NCBI GenBank assembly: GCA_002197995.1
Contig: NGZR01000004.1
Coordinates: forward strand, 1 to 64,000
Direction: 5' to 3'
From: Gaeumannomyces sp. JS-464
Taxonomy: Eukaryota > Ascomycota > Sordariomycetes > Magnaporthales > Magnaporthaceae
DNA length: 64,000 bases
Shown: positions 45,453 through 57,047 of the stretch, in pieces
Layout: the number at the start of each line of letters is the position of its first letter
Numbering within the stretch: the first letter of the stretch is position 1
Program-made: the position numbers and the translations under genes
Notes under the pieces: generated by a model
The model's database searches: none
What the model was told of the DNA's origin: nothing
Seen by the model: only the letters and a program-made list of their open reading frames with translations

Positions 45453-47330
45453 ATGCCCGGTACGATACCTGACTCCTCACTGGTCAAGGGCGACAGCCCC
45501 GTACCTCACAGGGCCGCCACCGACCTACCGCATAACGACAGCGTGCACCTGGAGAGGGCAAGACGTGCCCAACTTCTCCAGGGCTTTAAGCTATCCACCG
45601 AACCTCCGGCTGTGGCTTCGGGCTCGGGCTCGGCCTCAGCCTTTGACCCCCCGCCTTTCGACGAGTACAACTCCGAGTACGAGCCCTAACATACGAGGTC
45701 GGCCTCTGTCATCCGGCATCCTCCCCGGAGAGAGCGAGAGACAGCATCGCAGATAGTCGTAAACGACCCTCCCCGCACACGGGGCCAAGCTCCCCGGCCC
45801 GGCTTGAACGGAGAAACCATCCGGCGCCTGGGAGACCGGGTCCGTCGTAATGAGGACCGGCTTTACCGTGCTCTGAAAAGCGGGGAGGACTTCCAAGAGC
45901 ATTAGAGGGAGAGTGTCAGGGCGCAACAAGAGCAAAACAGACTCCTTAACCAGGTGATGACAAAGCTTGGGAGCATCGAGCATGGTCGTGAACGCCCCCG
46001 CCGGTCGGAGCTCGAGCGCCACTACGGCTCCAGTACTGGCGGGAGCCGCGTTCGGCAGCCCTCCCCGGACCTGGACGAGGCCAACAGGCGCCTCGACGAG
46101 ATCCGCAGGAGCAAGCAGCGGGCCCGAGACGAGCCCGACGAAGATCTGATCACAATGAGCCGACCGGCTACCCGTGCCGAGCATCAGCGGCACCGACCCC
46201 GGACTGAGAGAGTAGTCGTTGCTGAGGGAGGAATCCCCAGACTCCTCGCACGGCTCCTCCTCGGACTCGGACCCAGAAGAGGGAGGTGCCCCGCTGAATC
46301 GCGACAACGATCAGTCCCGACGCAAGGCACCGCCTGGCGACAATCGTCCTCTCCGAGCGACCCCTATCAACACCCCCTCGGCCCCGCGCCACATTAACAA
46401 CCCCTACGTTCCGGAGCGCCGCAACCATGACCGTGACCGTGAGGATCGTTAACGGGAGTAAGAGGACGCTGCTGACCGCGTTGTCCGTATTAGCGGCAAC
46501 AGACCCTCGACACCTGTGTCGACGCGCCCCTAGGGAGACCGCTTCTTGCTTAAGCGCGAGATGATCGGAGTTTTTGACCCTTACTAGGAGGATCCTGACA
46601 ACTAGGGCATTCTGTTTGACTCCAAGCTGACAATCTTTACAGACGTCTAGTCTTTCAATAAGCGCATCGACACCTTCCGTGAGAACACCGTCTAGGACGC
46701 TGACTACCACACCTCTCCAGGCCCTGCTCAGCGGCTCAGCGGCCATTTAGTGGAGTAGCCAACTGGACTGCGAGGAGCGTGCGACCTTGAGAGCTCAAGG
46801 CCTGACAGCAGTCCTTACCGCCCTGGAGCGACAGGTTCGCTCCCGACGCCGGCAAGGCCACCAAGCTCTTCACAGAGGCGACCCTCACCCTTAAGGACCT
46901 GGCTGCAGACGAGTCCGCTTTGCACCAGTTTGTCTTCAAGATGCTCCGACACGCCAAAGGCATGGGCATCACCCGGAACGGCAATTGGTACGGCACCATG
47001 ATTCAGATCTGGAATCGCCTTGACTTGAGCATCCAGACGAGGCTCCGGGCCCCTAAACCCACTTGAGACCGTGCCGAGTACCTACGGTTTATCGAGGAGA
47101 ACAACCTTGTTCTGGTGGCTGTAGCCAAGAAACACTACCCCAACGCCATCGCCAAAAAGCACGATCTCCGCCAGAAGGGCCACAAGCATCGCAAGCGACC
47201 CTGGCCGCCCTCAAGGGGCAAGGTCAATGCACTAGCTGGCGGCCCCTTTCCTAAGGCCAACGACGGCGGTGCCGAGGCGACGCCTCCGGTAGCGAGGGCC
47301 GCGGCCGTCCCCGCAAGGCACCGGCGCTGA
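45453..47330 (+). pseudogene. gag-like retroelement protein, RIP-damaged
   Basis: Parts lie in several frames. They are a Ser/Pro-rich start (MPGTIPDSSLVKGDS), an Arg/Glu-rich helical part near 45960-46140 (DEANRRLDEIRRSKQRARD), and PLNRDNDQSRRKAPPGDNRP with YVPERRNHDRDRED near 46440. After that one frame continues to about 46760 with eight in-frame stops, all TAA or TAG (46450, 46459, 46531, 46585, 46603, 46648, 46693, 46756), mostly at sites where Gln fits. From 46836 a coherent segment reads FAPDAGKATKLFTEAT, DESALHQFVFKMLRHAKGMG and NGNWYGTMIQIWNRLDLS. A TGA falls at 47065, and YLRFIEENNLVLVAVAKKHY comes after it. This resembles the capsid region of fungal LTR-retroelement gag. It is not functional. 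Confidence 0.6.
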
Positions 47331-47436
47331 GGAGCCATTGCAGCCCAAGCAGGACCCCCCGGCAAAGAGAGGCCGTGGGGCCCGGCGCCCCCAAGACGTC
47401 TGTGACGGTGCCAGGGAGGCATCACAGCCTATGCAG

Positions 47437-47437
<1 letters not shown>

Positions 47438-47534
<97 letters not shown>
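47438..47534. repeat. 97-nt poly(C) tract with a single G
   Basis: All C from 47438 to 47534 except a G at 47497. It is the longest homopolymer in the window. The minus strand is G-rich and could form quadruplexes. Its length is unreliable in any sequencing technology. Confidence 0.9.
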
Positions 47535-47689
47535 TGAGGAACAGCTGAGGATTTCACTTTGTATTGTTAGCATCAAGGAAGATGCCGTCTTTTTTAAGGG
47601 ACCTGCACCTGTCACGGCCATTAGGGCCTCGTAGATAGATCGAGGCGCGGGCCCTCTTTGACCCGCGGCCCTTTGCGTGCTTTGATAAA

Positions 47690-48237
47690 AAGCAACCCGA
47701 CCTAACATCCGGAGGGAACAGCGTTTTTCCAAGTAAAAGACCACCGCTCCGCGTCCCATACCGCCCTCCCTGCGATGTCTTCCAGGAATCCTGCTTAGCA
47801 CATTGTGGCGCTTCGTGGTATGGCCTCGCTATATAAAGTCGTGCTGTCGACCCTTGAATTTTCTGATTCAGTGACAAGTCATGAACAAGTTGGACAGAGC
47901 CGCCAGGGCCTGAAGCCCAGTACACTCGCCGTCGGAAACGAGCGGGTTGCGGTATATGGCATCCATACCGAACAAGGGAGCAATGGTGAGCCAACCGTCA
48001 CTGCATCGCATCCTGGCAGTCAAGAATCGATTCCACGTACATGCCGGCCGATTTGGATTTTACGGGTCGTCATCGTGTCGTGTCGCACGACGGCCGTCAA
48101 CTGTGATGACATGACAAAACCAGTCCAACACTATGTATTGCCAAGCTATATTTTTCACACTAACACTATGCAAAAACTCCCGAAACCAAAAGAACCCTTC
48201 CCGAGGTTGCCCAAAACAACACACGTGCAACATATCC

Positions 48238-48268
<31 letters not shown>

Positions 48269-48293
48269 CAAAAAAACCCGGTTTCCAACCCAC
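47690..48293. other. Intergenic flank and 3' side of the MFS gene
   Basis: No gene seen. A run of 27 A lies at 48238-48264, only 30 bp from the MFS stop codon. It could be a transcript-derived tail of an insertion or part of the MFS 3' end (T-rich on the coding strand). Confidence 0.5.
48238..48264 (+). repeat. Poly(A) tract, 27 nt
   Basis: Uninterrupted A run, followed by TTTCC and AAAAAAACCC. Confidence 0.9.
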
Positions 48294-49995
48294 CTAGGCC
48301 GCCCCCTGACCGGCCCGAGCCTCCATCGCCACCTGGTCGGACGCGACACGACGCAGGCGGATCTTGTCTTTGCGGCCAAACAGACCGATGCACAAGGGCG
48401 GCGCGGCCGCGGCAATCGCCAGCACGGCCTGGAAAATCAAGGCGCGCGTCATGTTGAGCGGCGGGCTCGCGTCGAGCCCCGCCTTGAGCGCGTCCGAGAT
48501 GACGATGAAGCAGGCGCCCAGGACCTGGCCGCCGGACCAGGCGAGCGTCGACGTGACCTCTGGGCTGATGGGGTGGGTGAACTCGACGAGCAGCTCGACG
48601 GCGACGGGGACGAGGGAGAAGGAAGCCGCGCCCAGGACGGCCAGGATGACGTAAGGACCCGCGAGGCCGCCGCCCTCGCGGGTCTCGGGCATCCAGATGA
48701 AGATGAGGTAGGACAGGGCGATGACGGGGACGAGGATCTTGATGGACAGTATGAAGGCCTTGGTGCGGTCGATGATGGGCGAGGTGGCCGCCGCGGCGGC
48801 GAGGCCGACCAGGATCAGGACGGCGCCCGCGATTCCGGCGTCGTCGTTCGAGTAGCCGTACGGCACCATGATCTGGTTGAGCAGGCTCGAGATGGAGTTG
48901 AAGAAGCCGACGTAGAAGGAGAACGGGATGAAGAGCATCCAGAACTCGGGCGACACGAGCAGGAGCCGCAGCGACTCCAAGATGTCGGCCTTGGGCGTCT
49001 CGCCCGACGGCGCCACGGGCGTGGGCGGAGCGGCGGGGATGAAGAATGCGGAGAGCGCGCAGACGGAGGACTTGGGGTGGTGAGATTAGTCGGCAAGAAC
49101 GAACAGCGACAAAGATGACATAGGAGAGAAAAGAAACACTCACGATTATGGCAACATATAGGACCATGTTGGGGATATCAGCAGGCCCCCCGACCATGAA
49201 TGGGACGACGAGCTGGCCCAAGGCAGCACCCAGGGGGTTGGCGAGACTCATAAGGGCAGTCACAGCGACGCGGCCCCTGTTTGTGAACCACAGGTCCGAG
49301 TATCTGGTCGGGGCGGCGAGGACGAACGGCTGGGCCAGGCCGGTGAGGATCTGGCCGAACATGACGAGGCCAAAGTTGCCGGACCCGTCGCCGGCGCGCA
49401 CGCCGGCGTAGCGCAGCCAGTTGCCGAGCAGGACCAGGACGGCGGAGGTGATGATGGAGGGCTTGGGCCCCAAGTGCAGCACGTAGATGACGGCGGGCGA
49501 GGCGACGGGGAAGGCCAGCAGGAAGGCGATGCTGAGCCAGTTGATGGCGCTCTCGGAGTTGCCAAAGTAGGCGGCGGCGTGGGCCGGGACGGGGGAGAAG
49601 GTGAGCCAGTCCCAGCTGACGATGACGTTGAGCAGCGTCAGCTGCACGACGCCGAACCACCGGCGCTTGTAGACCTTCCAGAAGACGGTCGAGCCGTCGG
49701 GTCCGCCCGCCGCGTGCCGCGACTCGTGGATCAGCGCACCGGCGCCCATCTTGCTCGGCGCGCCGTCGTCGGCCTCGCGGCGCTCGCCGAGCTCGATGGC
49801 GTCGTCGACCGCGTCCGGGCTGGCATCCTTCTTCTTGGCCACCACCTCCTCGTACTTCCACTTGCTGTCGTCCCCGGCCGGGACGCCGCTGTCGGTCGCG
49901 GCGGTCCCAGCCGCCTTGCTGTCCTTCTTTCCCATGAAGAAGGACTTGACGGCGCCGCCGATTTCAGCCTTGTTCTGCGGACCGCTGCCCGTCAT
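48294..49995 (-). CDS. MFS transporter, FLVCR/DIRC2-like
   Basis: Predicted 12-helix transporter of the major facilitator superfamily, 542 residues. Two exons: 49995-49144 and 49070-48294, with donor GTGAGT at 49143 and acceptor AAG before 49070; the frame is intact. A disordered cytoplasmic N-terminus (about 105 residues, KKDSKAAG and [14 protein letters not shown]) precedes the first helix, [20 protein letters not shown]. Family features seen are [81 protein letters not shown] and, in exon 2, [20 protein letters not shown]. GxLGP-type loops are present. FLVCR-type proteins move haem, choline or related solutes; substrate here is unknown. Plasma membrane or vacuolar membrane location is inferred. 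Confidence 0.9.
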
Positions 49996-52277
49996 TGGCA
50001 GCGCGGGCTGGCCGGTTCGTGGCAGCGGGAAGCTGCCGATCGTGAGGTGCAGGTGCCACAGGCACTACTGCGCGGGGGAACGCGCAGCGCTGCTAATGAC
50101 GATGTGCTTCCTGAGCTAGTTCTGCACACGCGATTTGCTTCCTTGCGCTGCTCCCAATTCCTTCGCTTTCACTCCCTTGGTGATCCGCACAGGACAGCGA
50201 CCCCGACGGCGGCCGATCCCGTTCGTTTTCAGGGCGGTGGTGCAATGTCGCGTGTTGTTGCTTGGCGTGGGAGGAGTAATTTAAGATTGGAGGAGGGCAG
50301 GGTGACAACTTAAAAGGAAAGCTAAACGGGTCAAAGGCGATCGGTTCCAACTGCCCGCTCCCATCAATCTGGTAGTCCGTTTTCCAGCGGCAAATGAAAT
50401 ACCAAAAATCAACAACGGCAACGATAATCGCGGACAGAAACGAAAATAAGTAAAAGAAACAAACAGCCTCTGGCTCGTCAAGGCCGCAAAGAACCCGGGA
50501 AAAAAGACGGGAAATTGACCTGCATTCTTTTTTTTTACGGGGGCGGATGTGGTTTTACTTGTCAAACAATCAGCCGTTCGGCGTCGAGGACCCTTGCTTC
50601 CGGTAGCAATGGAACCGACCGACCTCGCACTCAGGGACATCACTGGCCCCCTCCTCCAACACCCATCTTTCATGCGTTGGTCCTGTGCCACATGCTCTGG
50701 AATCCAACACGCCTGCTCCGTAGGCCTTCCCGGTCCAAAGACTGAAATACGCGGTACGGCTCCGTCTCTTTCCCCCCTCGTCTCGAGTGGCTCCCGACGC
50801 GTGTGCTCTCGTCGCCGCAGCGCAGGAGAAGGCCTTGCCGAGATCCACATTCCCGCCTGGGGTAGACGTGCGTCCGGGGAATGCCCTGCTAGGGCGGAAC
50901 GCCCTGTCCACACACTGTTTTCCTCGGCCAACCGTCAACCTCACGTATCGAGATCCACCTGGGCGAGCAATGACCTCTTCTTTCTCGATTCATCAATCGA
51001 CGGGGGGTTTGCGGGCACGGGCTCAGGAAACGGAACGCGTGGCTGGTAATGGATCTCCAAAGTGGAAGGAAGGCCCTTGAATCGGGCATCGGACGGCCAA
51101 GTCGTCATCCCGACCGTTTGGGTTTGTGGCAGTTGGATCGGGTCTGACGTGCAGCACCAGCACCCTTTTGCACAAACCCTTGTCTGGAGGCTTCGTGTGT
51201 GCGACGGTTCCGTTTTGCGCGTGTGCGTACAGCGTACAGCTCAAGCATAGAAACAACCTTTCTCCAACGGTGTCCCCTCCTCTGCCTCCCCCTCCTTTTC
51301 CGTCACCACCCTGTCCACGTTCCAGTCGCGGCACCGTGTGACGTTAGCTTATCGAACTTAAGCGTCGCGTTCGGCCAAAAGGGGAGCGCGGGGCGGCCCA
51401 GGGACGAGACCGGGTCGGGATGATGTGCCCAGGCAAGCACACAAACTATGGCTGAACGTAGTATGGACGTCCGGCTGGATCGTTTGCGGAAACGAGAAGC
51501 GCACCCGGCAGCCAAGGCCGACACCAGGATTCCTAGGGACGGGAACTCAAAACAGCGGTTACACTTCACCGGAGCTGCGTTCGGTGCTGCAGAACGCAGA
51601 ACACGCTTTTTATGCACACGTAGCATCCGTCGCATAGCCATGCCCTTGATCCGGAGGGACGGCAGGGCTGAGGAAATGTCATATGTTGCCTTGAACATGC
51701 GATGGGTCCAGGCCGACCCTCGGTTCTCCATTGGCGGCAGGCAAGAGTTGGTGGTTGCTTGCAACTCGCAAATCTGATACCGGCAAGGTATCCCGTCAAC
51801 CTCCATGGTCGATCTTTGGTCCACAACCATCAGGAAACACTCCTCTTCTCCATGTCGATTCATCCAGGCTCACGGATCCTTTCGGCGATCTCGTCGAGCA
51901 CAGGGGCTCCGTGCTCCTTGTTCTACCCAAAAATCGACTCGACTCTCTTCAGAGCCCATCGTCGGAAAGCCGTGCAGCGGCAATCGTAATATCGGCTGAG
52001 CGACATTTGAAGTCTAATGTTTTCGAGATGATGCAGTTGGCTGTTCTATGGTACACAAGAGGGAACACGCCGCTCTCCAAACCCTCTCAACCGGCCGAGG
52101 TGGCATTGGCCAGGGAGTTGTCGGACCCATGTCGTCGTACAGGCGTTACTTGGTTCCGATCTTGTTTCGTTTTCGTTTTTTACAGCCTCTGTGGATGCGG
52201 GAGAGGAGGCAACGGTTTAGTTCCTCGCCCGTAACCCCTTCCAACCACCCAGACGTATAGCAGGAGTTGTTTATGGT
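49996..52277. other. Intergenic, no recognisable gene
   Basis: About 2.3 kb of promoter-side DNA of the MFS gene and downstream DNA of the QCR6 gene. Several frames of 100-190 codons overlap on both strands, but none shows a domain or consistent codon use. Confidence 0.55.
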
Positions 52278-53185
52278 TTATTTGAGGACAGCCCACAGCT
52301 TCGGCGCAGCGCACTGAGTGGCGCAGTGGGCAAGGTGGAAGACTATACAGGCAATATTGACGTTAGTCCAGCCTGGATCAAATAGCAGAGAGACATCATT
52401 CTGCGCCGGTGACCCCTCCAACAGCCATGTGCGGAACAGGGCATAGATGCCACTTACACTCCTCGACGCAGTCCTCCTTCTCCTCCGAGTCGCTGCTAGA
52501 GCTGTTGGTAACCCTCTCGACGCACTCGTCAAAGTGGTGCTTGGCAGGAGAGCACTCCTTGGAGTTCTTGCACTCTAGTTGGAAGTGGGGGGTGTCAGTG
52601 CTGAGCCAAAGCCCGTAAGCGTGGGGAGGTCCGCGGTGTAGAGCATGCGCCGGAAACAAAGACGTTCAGCATATCGCAGACCCCAGAGCGATGCTCTCTA
52701 GAGTATGCTGCCCGTTCTAGCCCTTGTGGCCTGGTCCGAAGCCTGGTGATGCGCCCGCGGGCCTTTGTGGGGTGTTTTGGTCGGGGGCCGGAGATTCGGA
52801 GATCGTGGTACTAACCCTCCTCAAGACGCTCCTTGGGATCAACAGTCTCCTCCTCCTCCTCTTCCTCTCCCTCGTCTTCCTCCTCGGCGGGCTCGTCCTT
52901 GGAGCTGGTGGTCTCCTGGGGTGGCGCAAAACAGTCGGGTTAGTCTATGAACCTGCAGGCCTCTGGCCACAGGCAGCCAGGCCCTGCCGACGTTCCCCTT
53001 GTCCTCAAGCCACCGTGTGCGCATCGGGGAGGGCTCGCCACGCGCGCCGCAGCGTTATGCTGTCATCGTCGTGGGTGAATTTTTATTACCTCGGGCTTCT
53101 CCTCGGCGGCGGGCGCCTCAGCCTCGGCTTCGCTCCACGGCTTGACCGCGTCGGCGATGTCGGTGAATACGTCCCAGATGCCCAT
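52278..53185 (-). CDS. QCR6: Ubiquinol-cytochrome c reductase subunit 6 (acidic hinge protein)
   Basis: Subunit of mitochondrial complex III on the intermembrane-space side, near cytochrome c1. Four exons give 125 residues: 53185-53090, 52915-52816, 52574-52458 and 52342-52278; phases agree at all junctions. Exon 1 encodes MGIWDVFTDIADAVKPWSEA. Exon 2 is very acidic (DEPAEEEDEGEEEEEETVDP), as expected of the hinge protein, and ends in RLEE. Exon 3 holds CKNSKECSPAKHHFDECVERV and KEDCVEE. Exon 4 encodes FHLAHCATQCAAPKLWAVLK, the family C-terminus. The paired Cys residues form the two helix-linking disulfides of the family. The intron donors are GTAATA, GTTAGT and GTAAGT. Confidence 0.93.
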
Positions 53186-54126
53186 TTTCGCGATCGGCCG
53201 GGTGTGCGGTCAACGGCTTATTATCTTGGTTATGGCCGGTTTGGGGGCGGTTGCGGTGTTTTGAGGTCTCTCCAAGCGTCACAGTTGGAGCTTCAATCGG
53301 GCCTGGAAAATCATGGCTCGACAATTCCCCGGCCTTTCCCAATTGGCCGCACCTGATTGGCCACCAATTGGCCTGCGTTCGGGTGGCCGGGTCGACCCGA
53401 CTGTCACGTGCATTGTGTGATCGAATACCCGGCCAGCTCCTAACCCCTAACCCTTGGTCGATATATGTGCCAAATGGGGAAGCCTCGACATGACACCACG
53501 ATAACTGGACCAGCACCATCTTGACCTCACTTGAAGCTCACTGGCGTCAAGAAAAAACTACCAGCTATTTGCTTCTGCTACCCATCCGCGCCACAAGGTA
53601 CCTGACAAAAACTGTCACTGGGCAAGACACTGACTGGGCTCATTGCCCTTCTACCCCCGTTTTCTTATTTATATGGATCGAGCAGCAGAAGCCATGCCCG
53701 CCGAGTTCGCCAGCTACCTCAAAGCCCAACCGGAGCGGACGGTATTAACATTAGGGACGCAGAAACGCGACGTATTCCCCAATGGAGAGTCCAGAGGGAG
53801 CGGTTGGTGACTCGAAGCGGCAGGCCCTTGCTATTGTGCGCGTGTGGGCCGAATCACTTCCTCGTGAAGAAAGCGGTATTCTTCAGACCCGTCAGTTTAT
53901 TGATAATCTATTCATAGTAACAGTAGAAGTTCAGTCTTTGCTGCGCCAGAATCGCCATTGAGACGCCACAATGTTCTTTGTGCTGCTTTATTGTGCTCCT
54001 ATTGTGCCTATTTGGCGCATGGCAGCCTCCCCCATCTCGTCGAGGTGTTTTAAGATGCACAGAGACGGACTGCTGCATCTTGTCTCTCCCCAGCAAGCAA
54101 ATATCCATCTCGAGATATCCCAAGTC
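53186..54126. other. Intergenic, divergent promoters
   Basis: About 940 bp between QCR6 and the gene at 54127. No gene or RNA recognised. Confidence 0.55.
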
Positions 54127-55360
54127 ATGTCGCAAGCACATATCATGCAAACCCGTAGCCATCGTCGCCGGCAGACCGACAACGATGCTACCGCAGCCAG
54201 CCAAGTACTCACTCCCGAACCTGACAGTTACCCTTCTTCCACGGCTTCCGACAGCGCAGCAGCCAGAGCGAAGTACGGCTTCACCAAGACACGATCACAA
54301 GCGCGCAGGGAGACCTACAGCGAGAAGGAAAGCCTTTACGCCTTCCCAGAGGCCGGGACCATTTACGTCGGAACTGACGGCTTTGAGGAGCTAAAGCGAA
54401 GGCCCTGCGACAGCTGCATTGTCGAGTTCCTCCAGAACAGCCAGGGCGACCTCGTCACGCTGGCAGAAGGCATCAGGGAGATAAGGCTCCCGTTCAACAA
54501 CCATGTTGTCCTTCGGCTCGAGATAAAGGGTGCGCCCGTCGAGGTGACCGTCAAGTCAAAATCCGTTCTGGCCGAGGGAGTTCGCTGCTCGCCCGAGGTG
54601 GCCCGCATCCCTAGCTTAAGGACCTATCTTGCCGCCAAGCCAGTGCCGTACTCTGGGCCATCTACATCGTCTACTGCAGCTTTTTGTAAGTTCTAGCTTG
54701 TCCACTGCAAGGCTCCCCTGTCTTCTACTCTGGAATATCACTTGTCTAACCCCTTTTTTTCTTTCTCTTCTCGCTAGGGTTCGAGGTTGCCGAAGGCGCC
54801 ACTATCAAGGACTTTCTTGACATAGCAGATCCCCCCGGGGATCAGACCAAGGGGCTTTTCCCGTTCAGCTACGTCGATGCTCCGCCTTTCTATGGGAGCC
54901 CAGATACCACGCAAGTCGGCTGTCGAGATTTCCTGTAAGTGGTCACTATCTGCACGCCCACAAATCCCAAAAAGTGCTCCCACATGCGGATTCGTGACTG
55001 ACATCTCTGTATCTACTCCTTAGGGCCCAATGGTTTTGCCTCCTGCATTCAACTGGACTGGTCAAGTGGCAGTGTCACCAAATGTGGTATCCCGGCAGGG
55101 GAGTGTGCAAGCCCGACGGCGTCCAGACCTTCGCCTCCATCATGCAGTATGTTTACAACGCCGTGTTGGTTGGCGACACACGCCAACCGAACCTTCAGCG
55201 TCTACCTATCCCAAAGGCGCACTTTTCGGGCCACAAGCGCCGGCTTGAGTGTGCAGGCGAGGAACTGCCGTATCACCCTGACGAGTACACGGTTGTCACA
55301 GAGAAAGACGCCGCGACCAAAGAGATCGAGGATCCTCCCAAAAGACCCAGGCGACGCTGA
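54127..55360 (+). CDS. Uncharacterised protein, three exons
   Basis: Exons 54127-54685, 54778-54934 and 55024-55360 sum to 1053 nt (350 residues) with matching phases. Donors are GTAAGT in both introns, and a CTAAC branch site lies in the first. I place the start at ATG 54127; ATGs further upstream at 53971 and downstream at 54144 are in frame. Residues 1-70 are disordered and basic (THR/SER-rich, RSQARRETYSEKES). A folded-looking part follows (LYAFPEAGTIYVGTDGFEEL, IREIRLPFNNHVVLRLEIKG). Further on are FEVAEGATIKDFLDIADPP, FPFSYVDAPPFYGSP and AQWFCLLHSTGLVKWQC. The C-terminus is basic (PPKRPRRR), a possible nuclear localisation signal. I do not recognise the family. Confidence 0.7.
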
Positions 55361-55706
55361 GAAACTTCCTTTTGCGATAGGACAAAGGGCCGGCCCACGG
55401 CGGCTTTGTCTTGGTCGGGAAATGCAGACAACAATGAAATTCGGCCTTTCAATCAGCGAATCAAGGGGCGGTATTCTGCGCGGTGGCACAGGCCAGAAAG
55501 AAAACGTCGCTTTGTCGACGAACCCGAGAATGAACGCTGGGAGGTGCTACACCAGCATAAATGCCGGCCGAGGCCTTTGGAGGCAACAGGAATAGAACAG
55601 GTACTTGATCATCTTCTCCAGCGAGCTCAACTGCATCACCACATTGGACGACATCTCAACTCACACCGCCAATCTCATACAAACGCCAACCCAACACGTA
55701 GCAAAG

Positions 55707-56222
55707 ATGTCTTCCGAGTCTTCATCATCCATCATGACCCCCGAGGCCCTCACCAACGCTCACAACGCCCAGCTGATGCAGGTGCAGATCCTCCTAATCC
55801 ACTATACCGCAGCCAGCAACCCAGACCCGGCCCACTGCCTCGAAAAGGCGTTGGTGCTGGTGGATCAGGCGCTGGAGTTCGCCCAGCGGTACAAGCGGCC
55901 GGACCTGGAGGCGCGCTCGCACCTCCACAAGGCGCACGTGTTGCGTGCTGCCCGGGACTGGAGCGGCGCTCATTGGCATTACGTCCGCGCCGCCAGCGGA
56001 TGCCCGGAAGCCGCGCAGTTCACGGCCGAGATGATCGCCGTCATCCGGGCCGAGGAGGGCTCGAGGGAGCGCCGTGTGGAAAAGATGACGCGCAGTGACG
56101 AGGAGGCGGTCACCCAGATGAAAGAGGCGATGCCGACGGCGTCGGGGCCGCTTCGTGCTCGCTTGCGCAGGATGAAGGGCAGGTCGATCACTGACCACCC
56201 TACAAGTCCCGATGATAAATGA
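55707..56222 (+). CDS. Small TPR-like helical protein
   Basis: Intact frame of 171 residues from ATG 55707 (MSSESSSSIMTPEALTNAHN); an in-frame non-ATG extension upstream is ignored. Three or four antiparallel helix pairs are suggested: NAHNAQLMQVQILLIHYTA, PAHCLEKALVLVDQALEFAQ, PDLEARSHLHKAHVLRAARD and GAHWHYVRAASGCPEAAQFT. Spacing and Ala/Leu/Tyr positions resemble tetratricopeptide repeats. It ends in a basic Arg-rich region. It lies 346 bp downstream of the previous gene, on the same strand. Function unknown. Confidence 0.6.
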   Translation: MSSESSSSIMTPEALTNAHNAQLMQVQILLIHYTAASNPDPAHCLEKALVLVDQALEFAQRYKRPDLEARSHLHKAHVLRAARDWSGAHWHYVRAASGCPEAAQFTAEMIAVIRAEEGSRERRVEKMTRSDEEAVTQMKEAMPTASGPLRARLRRMKGRSITDHPTSPDDK

Positions 56223-57047
56223 GGCAGGAGTTTTGTGATCGCCTTGTTGCTGTGGATTGAGCTTAACCTTCATAGGCGTGTTGCGTCAACTCCCCTGGAT
56301 TCTGGGTAGCTTAATTGGAAACCAATTTTGACAATGTTCCTTCTCAATGATAGGTGCTAAGTCTGTACGTGACCCTTTCCCTTTTGAAGGGATAACAGGA
56401 AGTAAACGAGGAAAGCTCTCGATAGCCCAAACTCGCTCGGCGAATGCATCCCACTGGCAATCTTGGGCGCGATCAAGGTGTCGATTTGTATATAGAGTTT
56501 CGGCCACTGTTGTGTCCCAAGGCAAGTCGGTTAGGTATCTGTAGTTTGTGGCATCCATAAAGACTTTTACTCTCCGTCGCTGTTGCAGGGACTGCCGAGA
56601 TGGCCTCGCGCTGTTCATTGCCATCGTATACAAAGGTTAGTCGGATAACAGAAATCAAGTCGTGAGGACCAGTGAATAAAGGCCGACAGGAAGGACACCA
56701 GCAAGTTCGGAGATTGTCATATCGCCCAAAACATCTTGACGTCTGAGCACGTGTTCTCAGGGGCTCCGACTGGTTTGCGGGTCTTTGTGACGATGCCTGC
56801 CGAAAACAACAGACTTGGACGAAACAATACTTGAAAGAACCGACGGCGTTGTTGACATCATGCCCTCATACGGCAGACACCTCGAGGGCGTCTTTGTTGC
56901 TGCCATGCCTTTAAGTGAGAACCAGGGCATCTATCCTGCGGCGCTTGATGTCCCCTTTCTACCACACTCACCCAAGCGGCCAGCCCCCAGCATTTTGGCC
57001 TTAAATACTCTCTCGTGACCGAGCCGCGTATTCTTCCAATCGTTGCA
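56223..57047. other. Intergenic, no recognisable gene
   Basis: Short frames only. Leader and promoter of the coiled-coil gene are expected in the last part. Confidence 0.55.

Larger units (their letters stand above)
45000..47689 (+). mobile_element. Retroelement remnant with gag-like frame, flanked by 14-bp direct repeats
   Basis: The direct repeat CGTGCTTTGATAAA occurs at 45000-45013 and 47676-47689. It could be a target-site duplication or short terminal repeats. Between the copies lie a leader with four CAGGCTT(A/C)AGGCGG motifs (45101-45322) and a gag-like frame that starts near 45453. The frame carries stop codons consistent with CAA/CAG changed to TAA/TAG, and runs into a 97-nt C tract. 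No protease, integrase or reverse transcriptase is seen, so the element is non-autonomous or truncated. Boundaries are inferred from the direct repeat only. Confidence 0.55.

Noticed and set aside
46219..46760. Reassigned genetic code (TAA/TAG as Gln)
   Set aside because: All other genes in the window use TAA, TAG and TGA as stops; RIP of CAA/CAG explains the pattern.
47338..47634. 98-codon frame with poly-proline
   Set aside because: Produced by translating the C tract; not evidence of a protein.
47805..49118. 437-codon plus-strand frame
   Set aside because: It is antisense to the intact MFS gene exon 2 and to its 3' side; its composition is that of a shadow frame.
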